Shown here one piece after another: positions 28,772 through 38,022 of a stretch of 64,000 nt of DNA; positions within the stretch are counted from its first letter, which is position 1; each line of letters begins with the position of its first letter. The position numbers and the translations under genes were made by a program. This DNA comes from Laceyella sacchari. Its GTDB lineage: Bacteria; Bacillota; Bacilli; Thermoactinomycetales; Thermoactinomycetaceae. Under the pieces are notes generated by a model that had not been told where the DNA came from, searched no databases, and saw only the letters and a program-made list of their open reading frames with translations. Location: contig NZ_SMDD01000002.1 of the NCBI RefSeq assembly GCF_004343255.1, forward strand, positions 310,001 to 374,000, read 5' to 3'.

Positions 28772-29526
28772 CGCACCTCCACCCCTTTCTCCACAAGCGC
28801 CTGTTTTACTTCACCGATTGTGAGTTCCCGGAAGTGGAAAACGGAAGCAGCCAATGCCGCAGCTGCATCGGTTTTGACAAACACTTCTACGAAATGAGCG
28901 GTTTCCCCCGCTCCGCCGGATGCGATTACGGGAACGTTGACCGCTTGGCAAATTTGATCCAACAGAGGCACGTCAAACCCGTTTTTATGTCCATCCCGAT
29001 CCATGCTGGTGAGCAAGATTTCCCCTGCCCCGCGAGCAACCGCTTCTTGAGCCCAATCCACCGCGCGCATATCGGTCTTCTGTCTCCCGCCGTGGGTATA
29101 TACCACCCAATCCCGCCACTCGTCATCATATTTGGCGTCGATTGCCACGACGATGCACTGGTTTCCAAAGCGGGCTGCCCCTTCAGTGATTAAATCTGGG
29201 TTTAAGACAGCAGACGTATTGATAGACACCTTGTCCGCGCCAGCTCGCAACAGGGCAGTCATCTCTTCCACGCTACTGATCCCGCCCCCAACGGTAAACG
29301 GGATCGTCAATTCCGCCGCCGCCCGTTCAACCACATGGAGCATCGTCTTGCGCCCTTCGACGGTGGCGGAGATATCAAGAAACACCAATTCATCAGCCTG
29401 TTCCCGATCATACTGCGCCGCCAACGCTACCGGATCCCCCGCATCTCGCAGATGATTGAAGGAAACCCCTTTGACCACACGGCCGTCTTTCACGTCCAAA
29501 CATGGAATGATCCGTTTCGTCAGCAT
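28765..29526 (-). CDS. hisF: Imidazole glycerol phosphate synthase cyclase subunit
   Basis: HisF, with HisH, makes imidazole glycerol phosphate and AICAR. The 253-residue TIM barrel has the catalytic Asp residues in [19 protein letters not shown] and [13 protein letters not shown], and phosphate loops in [16 protein letters not shown] and [13 protein letters not shown]. Seven bases separate it from hisA. Confidence 0.98.
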   Translation of the reverse strand: MLTKRIIPCLDVKDGRVVKGVSFNHLRDAGDPVALAAQYDREQADELVFLDISATVEGRKTMLHVVERAAAELTIPFTVGGGISSVEEMTALLRAGADKVSINTSAVLNPDLITEGAARFGNQCIVVAIDAKYDDEWRDWVVYTHGGRQKTDMRAVDWAQEAVARGAGEILLTSMDRDGHKNGFDVPLLDQICQAVNVPVIASGGAGETAHFVEVFVKTDAAAALAASVFHFRELTIGEVKQALVEKGVEVRC

Positions 29527-29533
29527 TTTCGCC

Positions 29534-30268
29534 TTAACCCCCTCGTGTCACGCGGAACGCCTCCGCCAATGGGATTGCCCCCGTATAAATCGCTTTGCCG
29601 ACGATCGCTCCGGCAACCCCTTCCGCTTCGTACTCTCTCAATTCGTTCAGCTCCGCCAATGAACGAACGCCGCCGGAAGCAATGACCGCTTTGCCTGTGG
29701 CCCGAGCCAATTCTCGCACCGCAGTGAGATTGGTACCCGACAGCATGCCATCCCGTTCAATGTCTGTGAAGATGAACGTCTCCGCTCCATGCTCTGCCAT
29801 CTCTTGCGCCAATTCAGCCGCTGTCACCGTCTGGGTTCGCAACCAACCATGGGTGGCGATCATGCCTCCGCGTGCGTCCAGCCCAACCGCAATCTTGGAA
29901 CCCATACGCCGCAGAGAGGCTTTGACAAACGCCGGTTGCTCGATCGCCGCCGATCCGATCACAACCCGGGCGACCCCGGCAGCGAGCAATCGCTCCAAGC
30001 TGGCTTCATCCCGAATGCCGCCACCCACTTGCACTGGGATGGGGGATTGCTTTACCAACTCCTGAATGAGCGGAAAGTTGACCAATTCTCCGGTTCTGGC
30101 CGCATCGAGATCCACCACGTGCACCCATGTTGCCCCTGCATCGACAAAGCGCTTCAGCACATCCAGCGGATCATGCCCGTATACGGTTTCTTGCGCATAA
30201 TCCCCTTGAATCAGGCGGACGCATTTCCCGCCCCGAATGTCGATGGCTGGATAGATGGTAAAAGCCAT
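29534..30268 (-). CDS. hisA: ProFAR isomerase
   Basis: HisA opens the ribose of ProFAR by an Amadori rearrangement. The 244-residue barrel shows the catalytic Asp in [20 protein letters not shown] and [15 protein letters not shown], with phosphate loops [16 protein letters not shown] and [13 protein letters not shown]. It follows hisH with no spacing. Confidence 0.98.
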   Translation of the reverse strand: MAFTIYPAIDIRGGKCVRLIQGDYAQETVYGHDPLDVLKRFVDAGATWVHVVDLDAARTGELVNFPLIQELVKQSPIPVQVGGGIRDEASLERLLAAGVARVVIGSAAIEQPAFVKASLRRMGSKIAVGLDARGGMIATHGWLRTQTVTAAELAQEMAEHGAETFIFTDIERDGMLSGTNLTAVRELARATGKAVIASGGVRSLAELNELREYEAEGVAGAIVGKAIYTGAIPLAEAFRVTRGG

Positions 30269-30889
30269 TTACACTTGCACCCCCTGATTGGCGATTCGGG
30301 CGAACCGATCCAACAACCCCAACCCGAGCTTGCCGCTTTTCTCCGGATGAAACTGCATACCGTAAATCTGGTTGCGGTTGATAATCGCCGTGACGGGTTG
30401 GTGATAATCGGTAGTGGCGATCACATCCTCCGGGTTGGCCGCCTTGACATGGAAAGAATGGACAAAATACACATGCCCTTCTTCCAATCCGCGGAACAGG
30501 GGATGGGGAAACTTAAACGACAGCCAGTTCCAGCCCATGTGAGGAATCCGATAATCACCGGTGAACTTAACCACGTGACCCGGCAACAAATTTAACCCTT
30601 GATGCAAACCATGCTCATCACTGCTTGTGAACAACAGTTGCATGCCCAGGCAAATCCCCAGCAATGGCTTGCCCCCCAACGCCGCTTTTTTGATGGCGGC
30701 AACTAAGCCGCGCGCCTCCAATTCGCGCATCGCATCGCCAAACGCGCCTACTCCGGGCAAAATCACGCCAGATGCGCGTTCGATTTCCTCCGTGTCGGAG
30801 GTGATGATGCAGGTATGCCCCAGCCGCTCCAATGCTTTGGACACACTATGCAAATTCCCCATCCCGTAATCAATGATGGCAATCATCAT
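30269..30889 (-). CDS. hisH: Imidazole glycerol phosphate synthase glutaminase subunit
   Basis: HisH hydrolyses glutamine and channels ammonia to HisF. The 206-residue class I amidotransferase has the Cys nucleophile in LLGICLGMQLLF and the His-x-Glu pair in YGMQFHPEKSG. The start MIAIIDYGMGNLHSV is typical. The first of two ATGs overlaps the hisB stop; the second, at 30886, is equally possible. Confidence 0.97.
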   Translation of the reverse strand: MMIAIIDYGMGNLHSVSKALERLGHTCIITSDTEEIERASGVILPGVGAFGDAMRELEARGLVAAIKKAALGGKPLLGICLGMQLLFTSSDEHGLHQGLNLLPGHVVKFTGDYRIPHMGWNWLSFKFPHPLFRGLEEGHVYFVHSFHVKAANPEDVIATTDYHQPVTAIINRNQIYGMQFHPEKSGKLGLGLLDRFARIANQGVQV

Positions 30890-31485
30890 AAGACCCCTTT
30901 CGTCGATGGCACCCCTTGGACGCGCGGATCATAGCTGGACGCTTCATCCAAGGCCCGGCCAAACGCCTTAAAGCACGCCTCGATCATATGGTGCGTGTTC
31001 CGGCCGTAGTGAACGATCACATGTAACGTCATCCGCGCTTCCAGTGCCAACTTCCAAAAAAACTCATGCACCAATTCAGTGTCAAACTCCCCCACGCGCG
31101 CTTGTGGGAATTCCCCACGAAAAACAAAGTGCGGACGGTCGGACAAATCAATCACCACTTGTGCCAAGGCTTCGTCCATTGGCACATACACCGCACCATA
31201 GCGCTTGATTCCACACTTATCAGCGAGTGCTTTCCTGATGGCCCGCCCTAAGCAAATACCGATGTCCTCCACCGTGTGATGGGCGTCGATTTCCAAATCA
31301 CCGCGCGCATTCACTTCCAAGTCCATTTGCCCATGTTTTGCGAGCAACGTCAACATGTGTTCTAAAAATGGAACCCCTGTATCCAATTTGACATGTCCCT
31401 GACCGTCCAAGTTGCATGTCAGGGCAATGTCCGTCTCAGCCGTTGTCCGGGTGACCGTCGCCGCCCGTGCTTGCCGTTCACTCAT
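30886..31485 (-). CDS. hisB: Imidazoleglycerol-phosphate dehydratase
   Basis: HisB dehydrates imidazoleglycerol phosphate using two Mn ions. The 199-residue product is the stand-alone dehydratase without the phosphatase domain fused in E. coli. Metal motifs are DAHHTVEDIGICLG and NTHHMIEACFKAFGRAL. It overlaps hisD by eight bases. The histidinol-phosphate phosphatase and hisC aminotransferase are not in this operon. Confidence 0.97.
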   Translation of the reverse strand: MSERQARAATVTRTTAETDIALTCNLDGQGHVKLDTGVPFLEHMLTLLAKHGQMDLEVNARGDLEIDAHHTVEDIGICLGRAIRKALADKCGIKRYGAVYVPMDEALAQVVIDLSDRPHFVFRGEFPQARVGEFDTELVHEFFWKLALEARMTLHVIVHYGRNTHHMIEACFKAFGRALDEASSYDPRVQGVPSTKGVL

Positions 31486-32767
31486 CTGCCTTTCGCCCCT
31501 CTCGTTCCAACCTCACTCGGATCGCCGCGGCATGGGCTCCCAATCCTTCCGCTTCAGCCAATGCCATTGCCTGCGGGCCGTCCCGCAGAAGCGCTTCTTT
31601 GCCATAACAGAGCAAACTGGATTTCTTGAGGAAGTGATCCACACCCAGCGGAGAGAAGAACCGAGCTGTTCCCGCCGTCGGCAACACATGATTGGGTCCA
31701 GCCACATAATCTCCGAGCGGTTCAGTGCTGTAAGGGCCGAGGAAAACCGCTCCGGCATGCCGAATCCGCCCCAATAGGCTCCATGGGTCAGCCACCATCA
31801 ACTCCAGATGCTCCGGAGCCAGCTGGTTGCTTAGTTCGGCCGCTTCCTGCAAGTCGCTGACAACAGCGATCGCACCATACCTCTCCAGTGCCGTTTGCGC
31901 AATCCGGCCCCGTTCCAACTGCTTGCATTGACGCGCCACCTCGGTTTGCACGTTGGCAGCCAAATCATCAGAAGTGGTTATCAAAATGGCAGAGGAATCC
32001 TCCCCATGCTCCGCTTGCGACAGCAGATCGGCCGCCACAAACACAGGATCTGCCGTCTCATCGGCAATCACCACGATCTCACTTGGCCCGGCGACGCTGT
32101 CGATGTCTACTTCCCCAAAGACCAGTTGCTTAGCCAGTGCGACAAAGCGGTTACCCGGCCCCACGATCTTATCCACTTTTGGTACCGATGCTGTTCCGTA
32201 GGCCAAAGCGGCCACCGATTGAGCCCCGCCCACTTTTACGACCCGGTTTACACCGGCAACCGTGGCCGCGGCCAATGTAGCGGCCGGTATCGAGCCATCC
32301 GGTTGCGGCGGAGTCACCATGATGACTTCCTTCACCCCCGCAACCACAGCTGGAATCACATTCATCAGCACCGTGGAGGGGTAAACCGCCCGACCACCCG
32401 GAACATAGACACCTACGCGTTCCAATGGGTGAACCCGTTGCCCCAATATCGTGCCATCTGCTTCTTCCATGATCCACGAATCAGTCAGTTGTTTTTCATG
32501 AAAACGGCGAATGCGCTCGGCGGCGTGGCGAAGCGCGGTCTTCAGCTTCGGCTCCACCGCCTGTACAGCCTCGGCCAGCTCTGCTTCTTCCACATGAAGC
32601 GAATCCAACTTCACGCCGTCAAATTGTTTGGTGAACGCCACCAGTGCCTGATCCCCTTCTTCCTTAACGCGGGTAATGATCTTCCGCACCGTTGCAACCT
32701 CTTCATCGCTAAATTCCGCCCGTTTCCGCTTTCTTAAAAGCGCCTCGCGCCCCACTATTTCTATCAT
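31478..32767 (-). CDS. hisD: Histidinol dehydrogenase
   Basis: HisD oxidises histidinol to histidine in two NAD-dependent steps. The 429-residue protein has [18 protein letters not shown], the zinc-binding Gln-x-x-His in [47 protein letters not shown] and [13 protein letters not shown]. The ATG, with GGGGAGGTG upstream, overlaps the hisG stop by four bases. Confidence 0.98.
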   Translation of the reverse strand: MIEIVGREALLRKRKRAEFSDEEVATVRKIITRVKEEGDQALVAFTKQFDGVKLDSLHVEEAELAEAVQAVEPKLKTALRHAAERIRRFHEKQLTDSWIMEEADGTILGQRVHPLERVGVYVPGGRAVYPSTVLMNVIPAVVAGVKEVIMVTPPQPDGSIPAATLAAATVAGVNRVVKVGGAQSVAALAYGTASVPKVDKIVGPGNRFVALAKQLVFGEVDIDSVAGPSEIVVIADETADPVFVAADLLSQAEHGEDSSAILITTSDDLAANVQTEVARQCKQLERGRIAQTALERYGAIAVVSDLQEAAELSNQLAPEHLELMVADPWSLLGRIRHAGAVFLGPYSTEPLGDYVAGPNHVLPTAGTARFFSPLGVDHFLKKSSLLCYGKEALLRDGPQAMALAEAEGLGAHAAAIRVRLEREGRKADE

Positions 32768-33396
32768 GCAGACACCTCCCCTGCCACAGCTTTGCCCAAC
32801 CGCTCAGCCAACGTTTGAATCGCATCCCGCTTCAAACGGTAACTCACTTGATTGGCGATAAGCCGCGCCGTAACCTCCGTGATCCGTTCCAGCTCAACCA
32901 AGCCGTTCTCTCTCAACGTTTTGCCCGTCGACACGATATCGACGATCCGCTCTGCCAACCCCGTCAGCGGCGCTAATTCGACCGAACCATTAAGGAAGAT
33001 CACCTCTACCTGTTGCCCCCGCTCTTTAAAATATCGTTCGGCAATGCGAGGATATTTCGTCGCCACTCGTGGGTAAAGCCCCGGCTCAGCACCCGGTTTG
33101 CCCGCTACTGACAATCGGCAGGGGCTGATGCGCAAATCGAGGAGCTCATACACTTCCCGGGCAGCTTCGAGCAAAACATCTTTTCCCACGATCCCCAAGT
33201 CGGCCACACCGTATTCCACATAAGTTGGCACATCCATCGGTTTGGCCAAGAAAAGGGTGAACCCTTGTTCAGGCAAAGCAAATACCAACTTGCGCGAAGA
33301 TGTGAACCATTCGCTGGGAAACGCATAGCCCCCTTTTGCAAACAACGGAATCAACTCTTCCAACACCCGCCCTTTAGGCAGAGCAATCGTCAACAC
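32764..33396 (-). CDS. hisG: ATP phosphoribosyltransferase, short catalytic form
   Basis: HisG catalyses the first step, joining ATP and PRPP. The 210-residue protein is the short form that lacks the C-terminal regulatory domain and needs HisZ. Marks are [35 protein letters not shown] and the PRPP-binding [15 protein letters not shown]. The GTG at 33396 follows AAGGGGGGCG and overlaps the hisZ end by 23 bases; longer frames lack homology. Confidence 0.96.
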   Translation of the reverse strand: MLTIALPKGRVLEELIPLFAKGGYAFPSEWFTSSRKLVFALPEQGFTLFLAKPMDVPTYVEYGVADLGIVGKDVLLEAAREVYELLDLRISPCRLSVAGKPGAEPGLYPRVATKYPRIAERYFKERGQQVEVIFLNGSVELAPLTGLAERIVDIVSTGKTLRENGLVELERITEVTARLIANQVSYRLKRDAIQTLAERLGKAVAGEVSA

Positions 33397-34570
33397 GTCG
33401 CACGCCCCCCTTCTCATCCAATAGCAGGACTTGCTCCGCTTTCCGCTGCATCCGCTCCTCGTCCCGTTTGCTTTGCCACACTTCGGCAATCACTCGTTTT
33501 CCTTCGTTGCGCAGTTTTTCCGCAAGGGCCATAGCCTGGCGCATCGCGGCGGGAGGATACAAAACACCCACGCACTTCGTTTCAGAAGCTTCCAACTTGC
33601 CGCTGGCCATCAACCGGTCCAACGTAATAGCGAATCCCGTCGCGGGCATCGGCTTGGAAAAACGCTCATACAATCTGTCATACCGTCCACCGCTAAACAA
33701 CGGAAATGCCTGCCCGCTCCCCATGCCCTCAAAATAAACGCCGGAATAATACCCCAGGTTCCCGACCAAGCAAGGGTCAAACACCAAACACTCGCCAAAG
33801 CCGTAGGCTTCCAGACACGCGCGGCACGCTTCCAGATAAGCGACTGCTTGCAAAACGGTTTGGCTTCGGGTTCGCTTGGCCAGTTCCTTCATCCCTTCGG
33901 AACCTTTATCCACATGCAGAAGAAAAAGGATATCCTGCTTAGCCAGTTGCGGAAGTGGACTGTTGTTCACGATTTCCTGAAACCCGACCAAGTCCCGCTC
34001 CCCCAACTTTTCTTTCAATTGTTCCAATACCGACTCGTCAGATATCCGCTCTCGCAAGAAACCGTCCAGCAGGGCAGTGTGACCGAACGCCAATTGGAAA
34101 TCCTCCACTTCGCATGCCCGCATACAGTCGAGGGCCAGCGCCATCACCTCGGCATCGGCTGCCGGCCCTTCCAAACCTACCAACTCCACGCCCGATTGAA
34201 ACCATTCCGCTTGCCGTCCGGCTTCCACTTCTTGGGCTCGGAACACGCGGGCATGGTAACACAAGCGCAGGGGCAATGGCTCATCTTTAAGCAAGCTGGC
34301 CGCCATCCGCGCGATGGGAGCAGTCTGGTCAGGACACAACACCAATGCATGGCCTTCCCGATCCAAACACTTGAACATGCGCGATTCCGAAATCGCACTC
34401 GCGCGGCCAACCGTCTCAAAAAACTCCAGTGTCGGGGTACATACTTCCTCATAACCCCATGCGGAAAACCGGGCATGCACTCGTTCTTCAAACCGCCGCT
34501 TCCGCGCTGCCAGCTTCGGAGGCAAGTCCCGGAATCCCATGGGCTTTTCAAACTCTCGCGGTTTTTCCAT
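33374..34570 (-). CDS. hisZ: ATP phosphoribosyltransferase regulatory subunit HisZ
   Basis: HisZ is a histidyl-tRNA synthetase paralogue that binds histidine and regulates the short HisG. The 398-residue product has the class II synthetase motifs [33 protein letters not shown] with [12 protein letters not shown], and the late block [14 protein letters not shown]. There is no C-terminal anticodon-binding domain of full size. The ATG at 34570 follows AAGGAGAGACTG. As first gene of the operon it is next to a promoter that lies at the end of the upstream gene. Confidence 0.95.
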   Translation of the reverse strand: MEKPREFEKPMGFRDLPPKLAARKRRFEERVHARFSAWGYEEVCTPTLEFFETVGRASAISESRMFKCLDREGHALVLCPDQTAPIARMAASLLKDEPLPLRLCYHARVFRAQEVEAGRQAEWFQSGVELVGLEGPAADAEVMALALDCMRACEVEDFQLAFGHTALLDGFLRERISDESVLEQLKEKLGERDLVGFQEIVNNSPLPQLAKQDILFLLHVDKGSEGMKELAKRTRSQTVLQAVAYLEACRACLEAYGFGECLVFDPCLVGNLGYYSGVYFEGMGSGQAFPLFSGGRYDRLYERFSKPMPATGFAITLDRLMASGKLEASETKCVGVLYPPAAMRQAMALAEKLRNEGKRVIAEVWQSKRDEERMQRKAEQVLLLDEKGGVRRVDDCSA

Positions 34571-34628
34571 CAGTCTCTCCTTCACGCTTCATCTTATTAT
34601 CACGTTACCAAACTAAAGTGTTTTCGTT

Positions 34629-34657
34629 ATTATAACATGAAGGTGAATGTCTGACCA
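34629..34657 (-). promoter_or_regulatory. Probable promoter of the histidine operon
   Basis: TGGTCA and a perfect TATAAT are 17 bp apart on the minus strand. The start point would be about 50 bases before hisZ. No T-box or attenuator is seen in this short leader. Confidence 0.6.
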
Positions 34658-34664
34658 CTGTTAT

Positions 34665-35228
34665 TTACGGTAATTTTTTCAACCACTCCGCCATCTTTTC
34701 CATCGCCTTGCGCCGGTAAGAATAACGGAGCCTCTCTTCCAATGGCACGTCATGTAATACGCGCGTATCCCCGTCAGGGATGAAGATACGATCAAACGGA
34801 ATGGCCCGGTTGGGTATCATCTCATCATCAATCTGGTCACAGATCCGCCCGTGCGTCTTGGCCGTGAATATGGCCGTCTGTCCCTTGCAAGCGACGGCGA
34901 CTGCCCCTTCAAACCAAGCATCCCGTACTTCTCCTTCCAAAAGCTTGCGGATTCCTTTATAACCGATACGATCAAACACGCGCTTGGTCAACACGCCTGG
35001 AAACGAATCGAACGCGGCGAAGAAGATGCCCGCATCATCTACCATCACCGTGTCATATCCCTGCTCCAACACCTGCTTCAACTTGTATTCCGCCACCTCC
35101 GCCATCGTCCCCACATCTGGTTCGTGCAGAACAATTGGCAGGCTTTCCACTTCGATCCCCATGGGCACCAAAACATCCATCGCTTCTTTTAATTTGGCTT
35201 CGTTCTGTGTTGCGAATAAAATTTTCAA
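34665..35228 (-). CDS. Ham1/ITPase-family non-canonical purine NTP pyrophosphatase
   Basis: Such enzymes remove ITP and XTP from the nucleotide pool. The 187-residue product begins MKILFATQNEAKLKEAMDVL, the family TxNxxK substrate motif, and continues with VMVDDAGIFFAAFDSFPGVL and FEGAVAVACKG. The DDAG stretch replaces the SGL usual in bacterial RdgB, and the following FPGVLTKRVF resembles archaeal and eukaryotic ITPases. It stands alone upstream of the his operon. A more typical rdgB may lie elsewhere in the genome. Confidence 0.8.
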   Translation of the reverse strand: MKILFATQNEAKLKEAMDVLVPMGIEVESLPIVLHEPDVGTMAEVAEYKLKQVLEQGYDTVMVDDAGIFFAAFDSFPGVLTKRVFDRIGYKGIRKLLEGEVRDAWFEGAVAVACKGQTAIFTAKTHGRICDQIDDEMIPNRAIPFDRIFIPDGDTRVLHDVPLEERLRYSYRRKAMEKMAEWLKKLP

Positions 35229-35668
35229 GATCGTTCCCCCTAGCTGTTATCTCTTGAAGAGTCCTTGTAGAAATGATTTATTGATATTCTATCACGGATG
35301 ATATTAAGCCATTAAATGGCAGGAAGCGAAGATGACCGTGGGTAAGAGTTGCAGATACGACGTCCACCACCATTTGCAAGAGGCACATAGTCAATCCGCC
35401 TTGATTTCTATATCAACGCTTTCACCCAAAATGACATGCGCCACCAGGGCTGTCAATCCCATAAACACTCGATTACACGTGGCCAAGCGGGATTGAAACC
35501 GGTTACTACTTTCAAAATTTAGACAACCTCTTGAAATCTATATGACAGTTTACACTTTTTACCCATAAATATATACTGGATGATAAAATAAAAATATTCA
35601 TATATACACAGAACTTATCTGTTTATATTTTCCTTATACTTTTCCAATAACGAAAGAGGGATCCCATC
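35229..35668. other. Intergenic stretch, possible decayed coding remnant
   Basis: On the minus strand a frame without a start codon covers about 35398-35502 and ends GLTALVAHVILGESVDIEI then KAD and stop; it looks protein-like but I cannot assign it. A CRISPR-like GATTGAAAC at 35491 occurs once only. The last 100 bases are AT-rich and probably hold the promoter of the EthD-like gene. Confidence 0.35.
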
Positions 35669-36013
35669 ATGTATAAAACCGTTGGTTTATACAAGCGAAT
35701 GGATAATGAAGATGAATTTTATGACTATTACACCAATGTCGTCGTACCTCAGTTGCTCAACATTCCCGGTGTCCTGAAAGTGGAAGTGACTCGTCTTCAC
35801 TCCACACGAGTCAGCGGCGACTCGAATTACTTCTTGATGGGTGAGACTTATTTTGCCAACTATGAGTCGTTCCAACGCACCCTGACCACTCCGGAAGGAA
35901 AAGCCGCACTCGCCACCGCGTTAAAGGAGTCATCAGAGTTTTTGACAGCGTACGTTGGGCAAGAAGAATCCTTCAAAACCAACATCTTTACCAAACCGCA
36001 TTACATCAAATAA
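35669..36013 (+). CDS. EthD-domain protein
   Basis: A 114-residue protein of the dimeric alpha/beta barrel superfamily. MYKTVGLYKRMDNEDEFYDY, then YTNVVVPQLLNIPGVLKVEV, is the EthD pattern: a short strand, then a helix carrying the His/Asn-type residue, then the VxKxE strand. The domain helps degrade or modify small hydrophobic compounds in some pathways, but many members have no known role. The ATG follows AAAGAGGGATC, and a strong terminator follows, so it is monocistronic. Confidence 0.8.
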   Translation: MYKTVGLYKRMDNEDEFYDYYTNVVVPQLLNIPGVLKVEVTRLHSTRVSGDSNYFLMGETYFANYESFQRTLTTPEGKAALATALKESSEFLTAYVGQEESFKTNIFTKPHYIK

Positions 36014-36017
36014 ACCC

Positions 36018-36050
36018 AAGCCGGCTATGTGGATAGCCGGCTTTCTTTTT
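36018..36050 (+). terminator. Terminator after the EthD-domain gene
   Basis: AAGCCGGCTA pairs with TAGCCGGCTT, followed by TCTTTTT. Confidence 0.88.
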
Positions 36051-36128
36051 GGGGGAAAATTGCTATAATGGTGTGTTGGTTAGAGAAATCTCGTCCTATG
36101 CGCGGATATCGGAAAGGAAGTTATCAGT

Positions 36129-37217
36129 ATGATTTACTCTGCACTTCGCCGAATGCTGTTCAAGATGGACCCGGAAACGGCCCATGAAATGACGATCAAA
36201 GGGTTGCAGTTGTTGCAAAGCACACCCCCCGTTCGCCATCTGTACCAGAAGAGCATGACCGTGGCTGATCCCCGCCTTCAAACTACTTGCCTTGGCACAA
36301 CTTTCCCCAATCCAGTCGGACTCGCAGCCGGCTTTGACAAACACGCCACCGTTTACCCCGGCCTAGCGGCGCTCGGCTTCGGTTTTGTCGAGGTAGGCAC
36401 CTTGACCCCCCGTCCCCAAAGCGGCAACCCCAAACCTCGCCTGTTTCGCCTTCCTGAAGACCAAGCTGTCATCAACCGCATGGGTTTCAACAACCATGGT
36501 GTAGAACAGGCTAAACGCACATTTGAAACATTGACGCGCCCTTCCATCCCCATCGGCATCAATCTGGGCAAAAACAAAGACACGCCCAATGAAGAAGCGG
36601 CCTCCGATTACCAGAAGGGACTGGAAGCCCTCTATCTCCATGGCGATTACTTTGTCATTAACATCAGTTCCCCCAACACCGTTGGTTTGCGTGATCTGCA
36701 ACATGCTACCGCCTTAAAAGAACTTCTGTCCGCAGTGATCGGCAAACGGGAACAGCTTGCGGCTGAGCATGGAACAACTCGCCCGGTGTTATTAAAGATC
36801 GCTCCTGACTTGACCGAAGAGCAAGTGGAAGAAATCGTCAACGCCGCCCTCCAACTCGGCATTGACGGCATCATCGCGACTAACACCACATTGGCCCGGG
36901 ATGGCCTCACTGCCAACCACCGCAATGAAACGGGCGGACTCAGCGGGAAGCCACTCACCTCCCGGTCCACTGCGTTTATTCACCATGTCTACCAGCTTAC
37001 CCAAGGCAGAGTGCCAATCATTGGCGTAGGTGGCATTTTCACCGGCCAAGACGCTCTTGATAAGATCAAGGCCGGCGCCAACTTGGTACAAGTATACACA
37101 GGCATGATCTATCGTGGCCCTTCCATTGCCAAATGGATCAACCAAGAGCTATTGCGCTTGCTGGAACAAGAGGGATTCAACAGTGTGAAGGAAGCTGTCG
37201 GTTCGGCGCATCGGTAA
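36129..37217 (+). CDS. pyrD: Dihydroorotate dehydrogenase, quinone-dependent (class 2)
   Basis: This membrane-associated FMN enzyme oxidises dihydroorotate to orotate and passes electrons to quinone. The 362-residue length and the N-terminal amphipathic extension IYSALRRMLFKMDPETAHEM mark class 2. FMN and substrate motifs are NPVGLAAGFDKHATVYPGL, RLFRLPEDQAVINRMGFNNH and GVGGIFTGQDALDKIKAGAN. The catalytic base is Ser in FVINISSPNTVGLRDLQ, where class 1 enzymes have Cys. A -10 box TATAAT lies at 36064-36069. It is outside any pyr operon. Confidence 0.96.
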   Translation: MIYSALRRMLFKMDPETAHEMTIKGLQLLQSTPPVRHLYQKSMTVADPRLQTTCLGTTFPNPVGLAAGFDKHATVYPGLAALGFGFVEVGTLTPRPQSGNPKPRLFRLPEDQAVINRMGFNNHGVEQAKRTFETLTRPSIPIGINLGKNKDTPNEEAASDYQKGLEALYLHGDYFVINISSPNTVGLRDLQHATALKELLSAVIGKREQLAAEHGTTRPVLLKIAPDLTEEQVEEIVNAALQLGIDGIIATNTTLARDGLTANHRNETGGLSGKPLTSRSTAFIHHVYQLTQGRVPIIGVGGIFTGQDALDKIKAGANLVQVYTGMIYRGPSIAKWINQELLRLLEQEGFNSVKEAVGSAHR

Positions 37218-37250
37218 AAAAGCGGAGCCCATATGGGACTCCGCTTTTTT
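37216..37250. terminator. Bidirectional terminator between pyrD and hfq
   Basis: AGCGGAG pairs with CTCCGCT, with an inner CCCATATGGG. T-runs follow on both strands. Confidence 0.88.
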
Positions 37251-37251
37251 C

Positions 37252-37464
37252 TTACCAATCCAGCTGCAAAGGCACTGCGGTCTGCACAGTGCTGACCATC
37301 TTTTTAAAGATCAAAAATTCGCTCCCATCCACTTCGATGGAAACCGTAAACTTATCAAACTTCCGAATCCGCCCTTGATACTGAAAGCCATTTACCAAAA
37401 ACAGGGTTACCGGCAATTGTTTGTCCATCACTTCCTGCAAAAACAAGTCCTGCACATTGTTCAT
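37252..37464 (-). CDS. hfq: RNA chaperone Hfq, divergent Sm2 motif
   Basis: Hfq forms a hexameric ring that binds small RNAs and mRNA. The 70-residue product has LFLQEVMDKQLPVTLFLVNG and FQYQGRIRKFDKFTVSIE, the Sm1 motif. In Sm2 the usual YKHAIST appears as FKKMVSTV, so the nearly invariant Tyr and His are replaced by Phe and Lys. The ATG at 37464 follows GGGGTGAATCG; an upstream frame from 37488 adds eight residues. It is alone, not beside miaA as is common, and shares a terminator with pyrD. Confidence 0.88.
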   Translation of the reverse strand: MNNVQDLFLQEVMDKQLPVTLFLVNGFQYQGRIRKFDKFTVSIEVDGSEFLIFKKMVSTVQTAVPLQLDW

Positions 37465-37638
37465 CGATTCACCCCATTTTTCAGTCACTGTTTTCTTCCC
37501 ATTTCCCCTTTAATCGCGAAAAATCCTCCCCCTGTTGCACATGATTTCGCACCTCATGAACCATTTACTGAAATTCCTCTCTTGAAATACGAACATATAT
37601 TCTTATATCATCAAAAACAAAGGACGGTGAGATCAACC

Positions 37639-37968
37639 ATGCATGCGATTCATTTTCACCGGTGGTATGAACACCATCGGACCCAATCCGCCTTTACGCA
37701 ACCGACTAAGCACATTGACGACACACTCCCCTCATACCAGCCACCCCCACTTACAAAGGAACAGCGCGAGTATATGGGTTTTCTGTTAGAAGAAGCATAT
37801 GATTTGGAACGGCCTGTCCTGGTCACCTATAGCGGTCGTTTTTCTCCATTGCAGTTTTTTGGGCGGGTCGCCAAAATCCAGCCTTTTGAAGAATGGTTTA
37901 TCATCGCCAATGGTGAATGGAAAAAACGGATCACCTTCTCCCAATTGATCAATGTCGATTGGCTGTGA
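37639..37968 (+). CDS. YolD-like family protein
   Basis: A 109-residue cytoplasmic protein. The C-terminal half matches the YolD pattern: a helix LLEEAYDLERPVLVTYSG, then RFSPLQFFGRVAKIQPFEEW, ending ITFSQLINVDWL. YolD-like proteins are often found next to Y-family polymerases or in prophages; no polymerase is near here. The ATG follows GGACGGTGAG. It is a single gene closed by a strong terminator. Confidence 0.75.
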   Translation: MHAIHFHRWYEHHRTQSAFTQPTKHIDDTLPSYQPPPLTKEQREYMGFLLEEAYDLERPVLVTYSGRFSPLQFFGRVAKIQPFEEWFIIANGEWKKRITFSQLINVDWL

Positions 37969-37973
37969 TACAA

Positions 37974-38016
37974 CATCATCCCCTGACAACCGTTTGCCAG
38001 GGGATGATGTTTTTGT
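37974..38016 (+). terminator. Terminator after the YolD-like gene
   Basis: A perfect twelve-base-pair stem, CATCATCCCCTG with CAGGGGATGATG, followed by TTTTTGTTTTG. Confidence 0.88.
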
Positions 38017-38022
38017 TTTGAT

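Noticed and set aside
33431-34654. 407-codon open frame on the plus strand opposite hisZ
   Set aside because: It is a shadow of hisZ, which has clear synthetase motifs; the opposite frame has none.
35480-35500. CRISPR-repeat-like end GATTGAAAC
   Set aside because: It occurs once, without a palindrome, a second repeat or spacers, and no cas genes are present.
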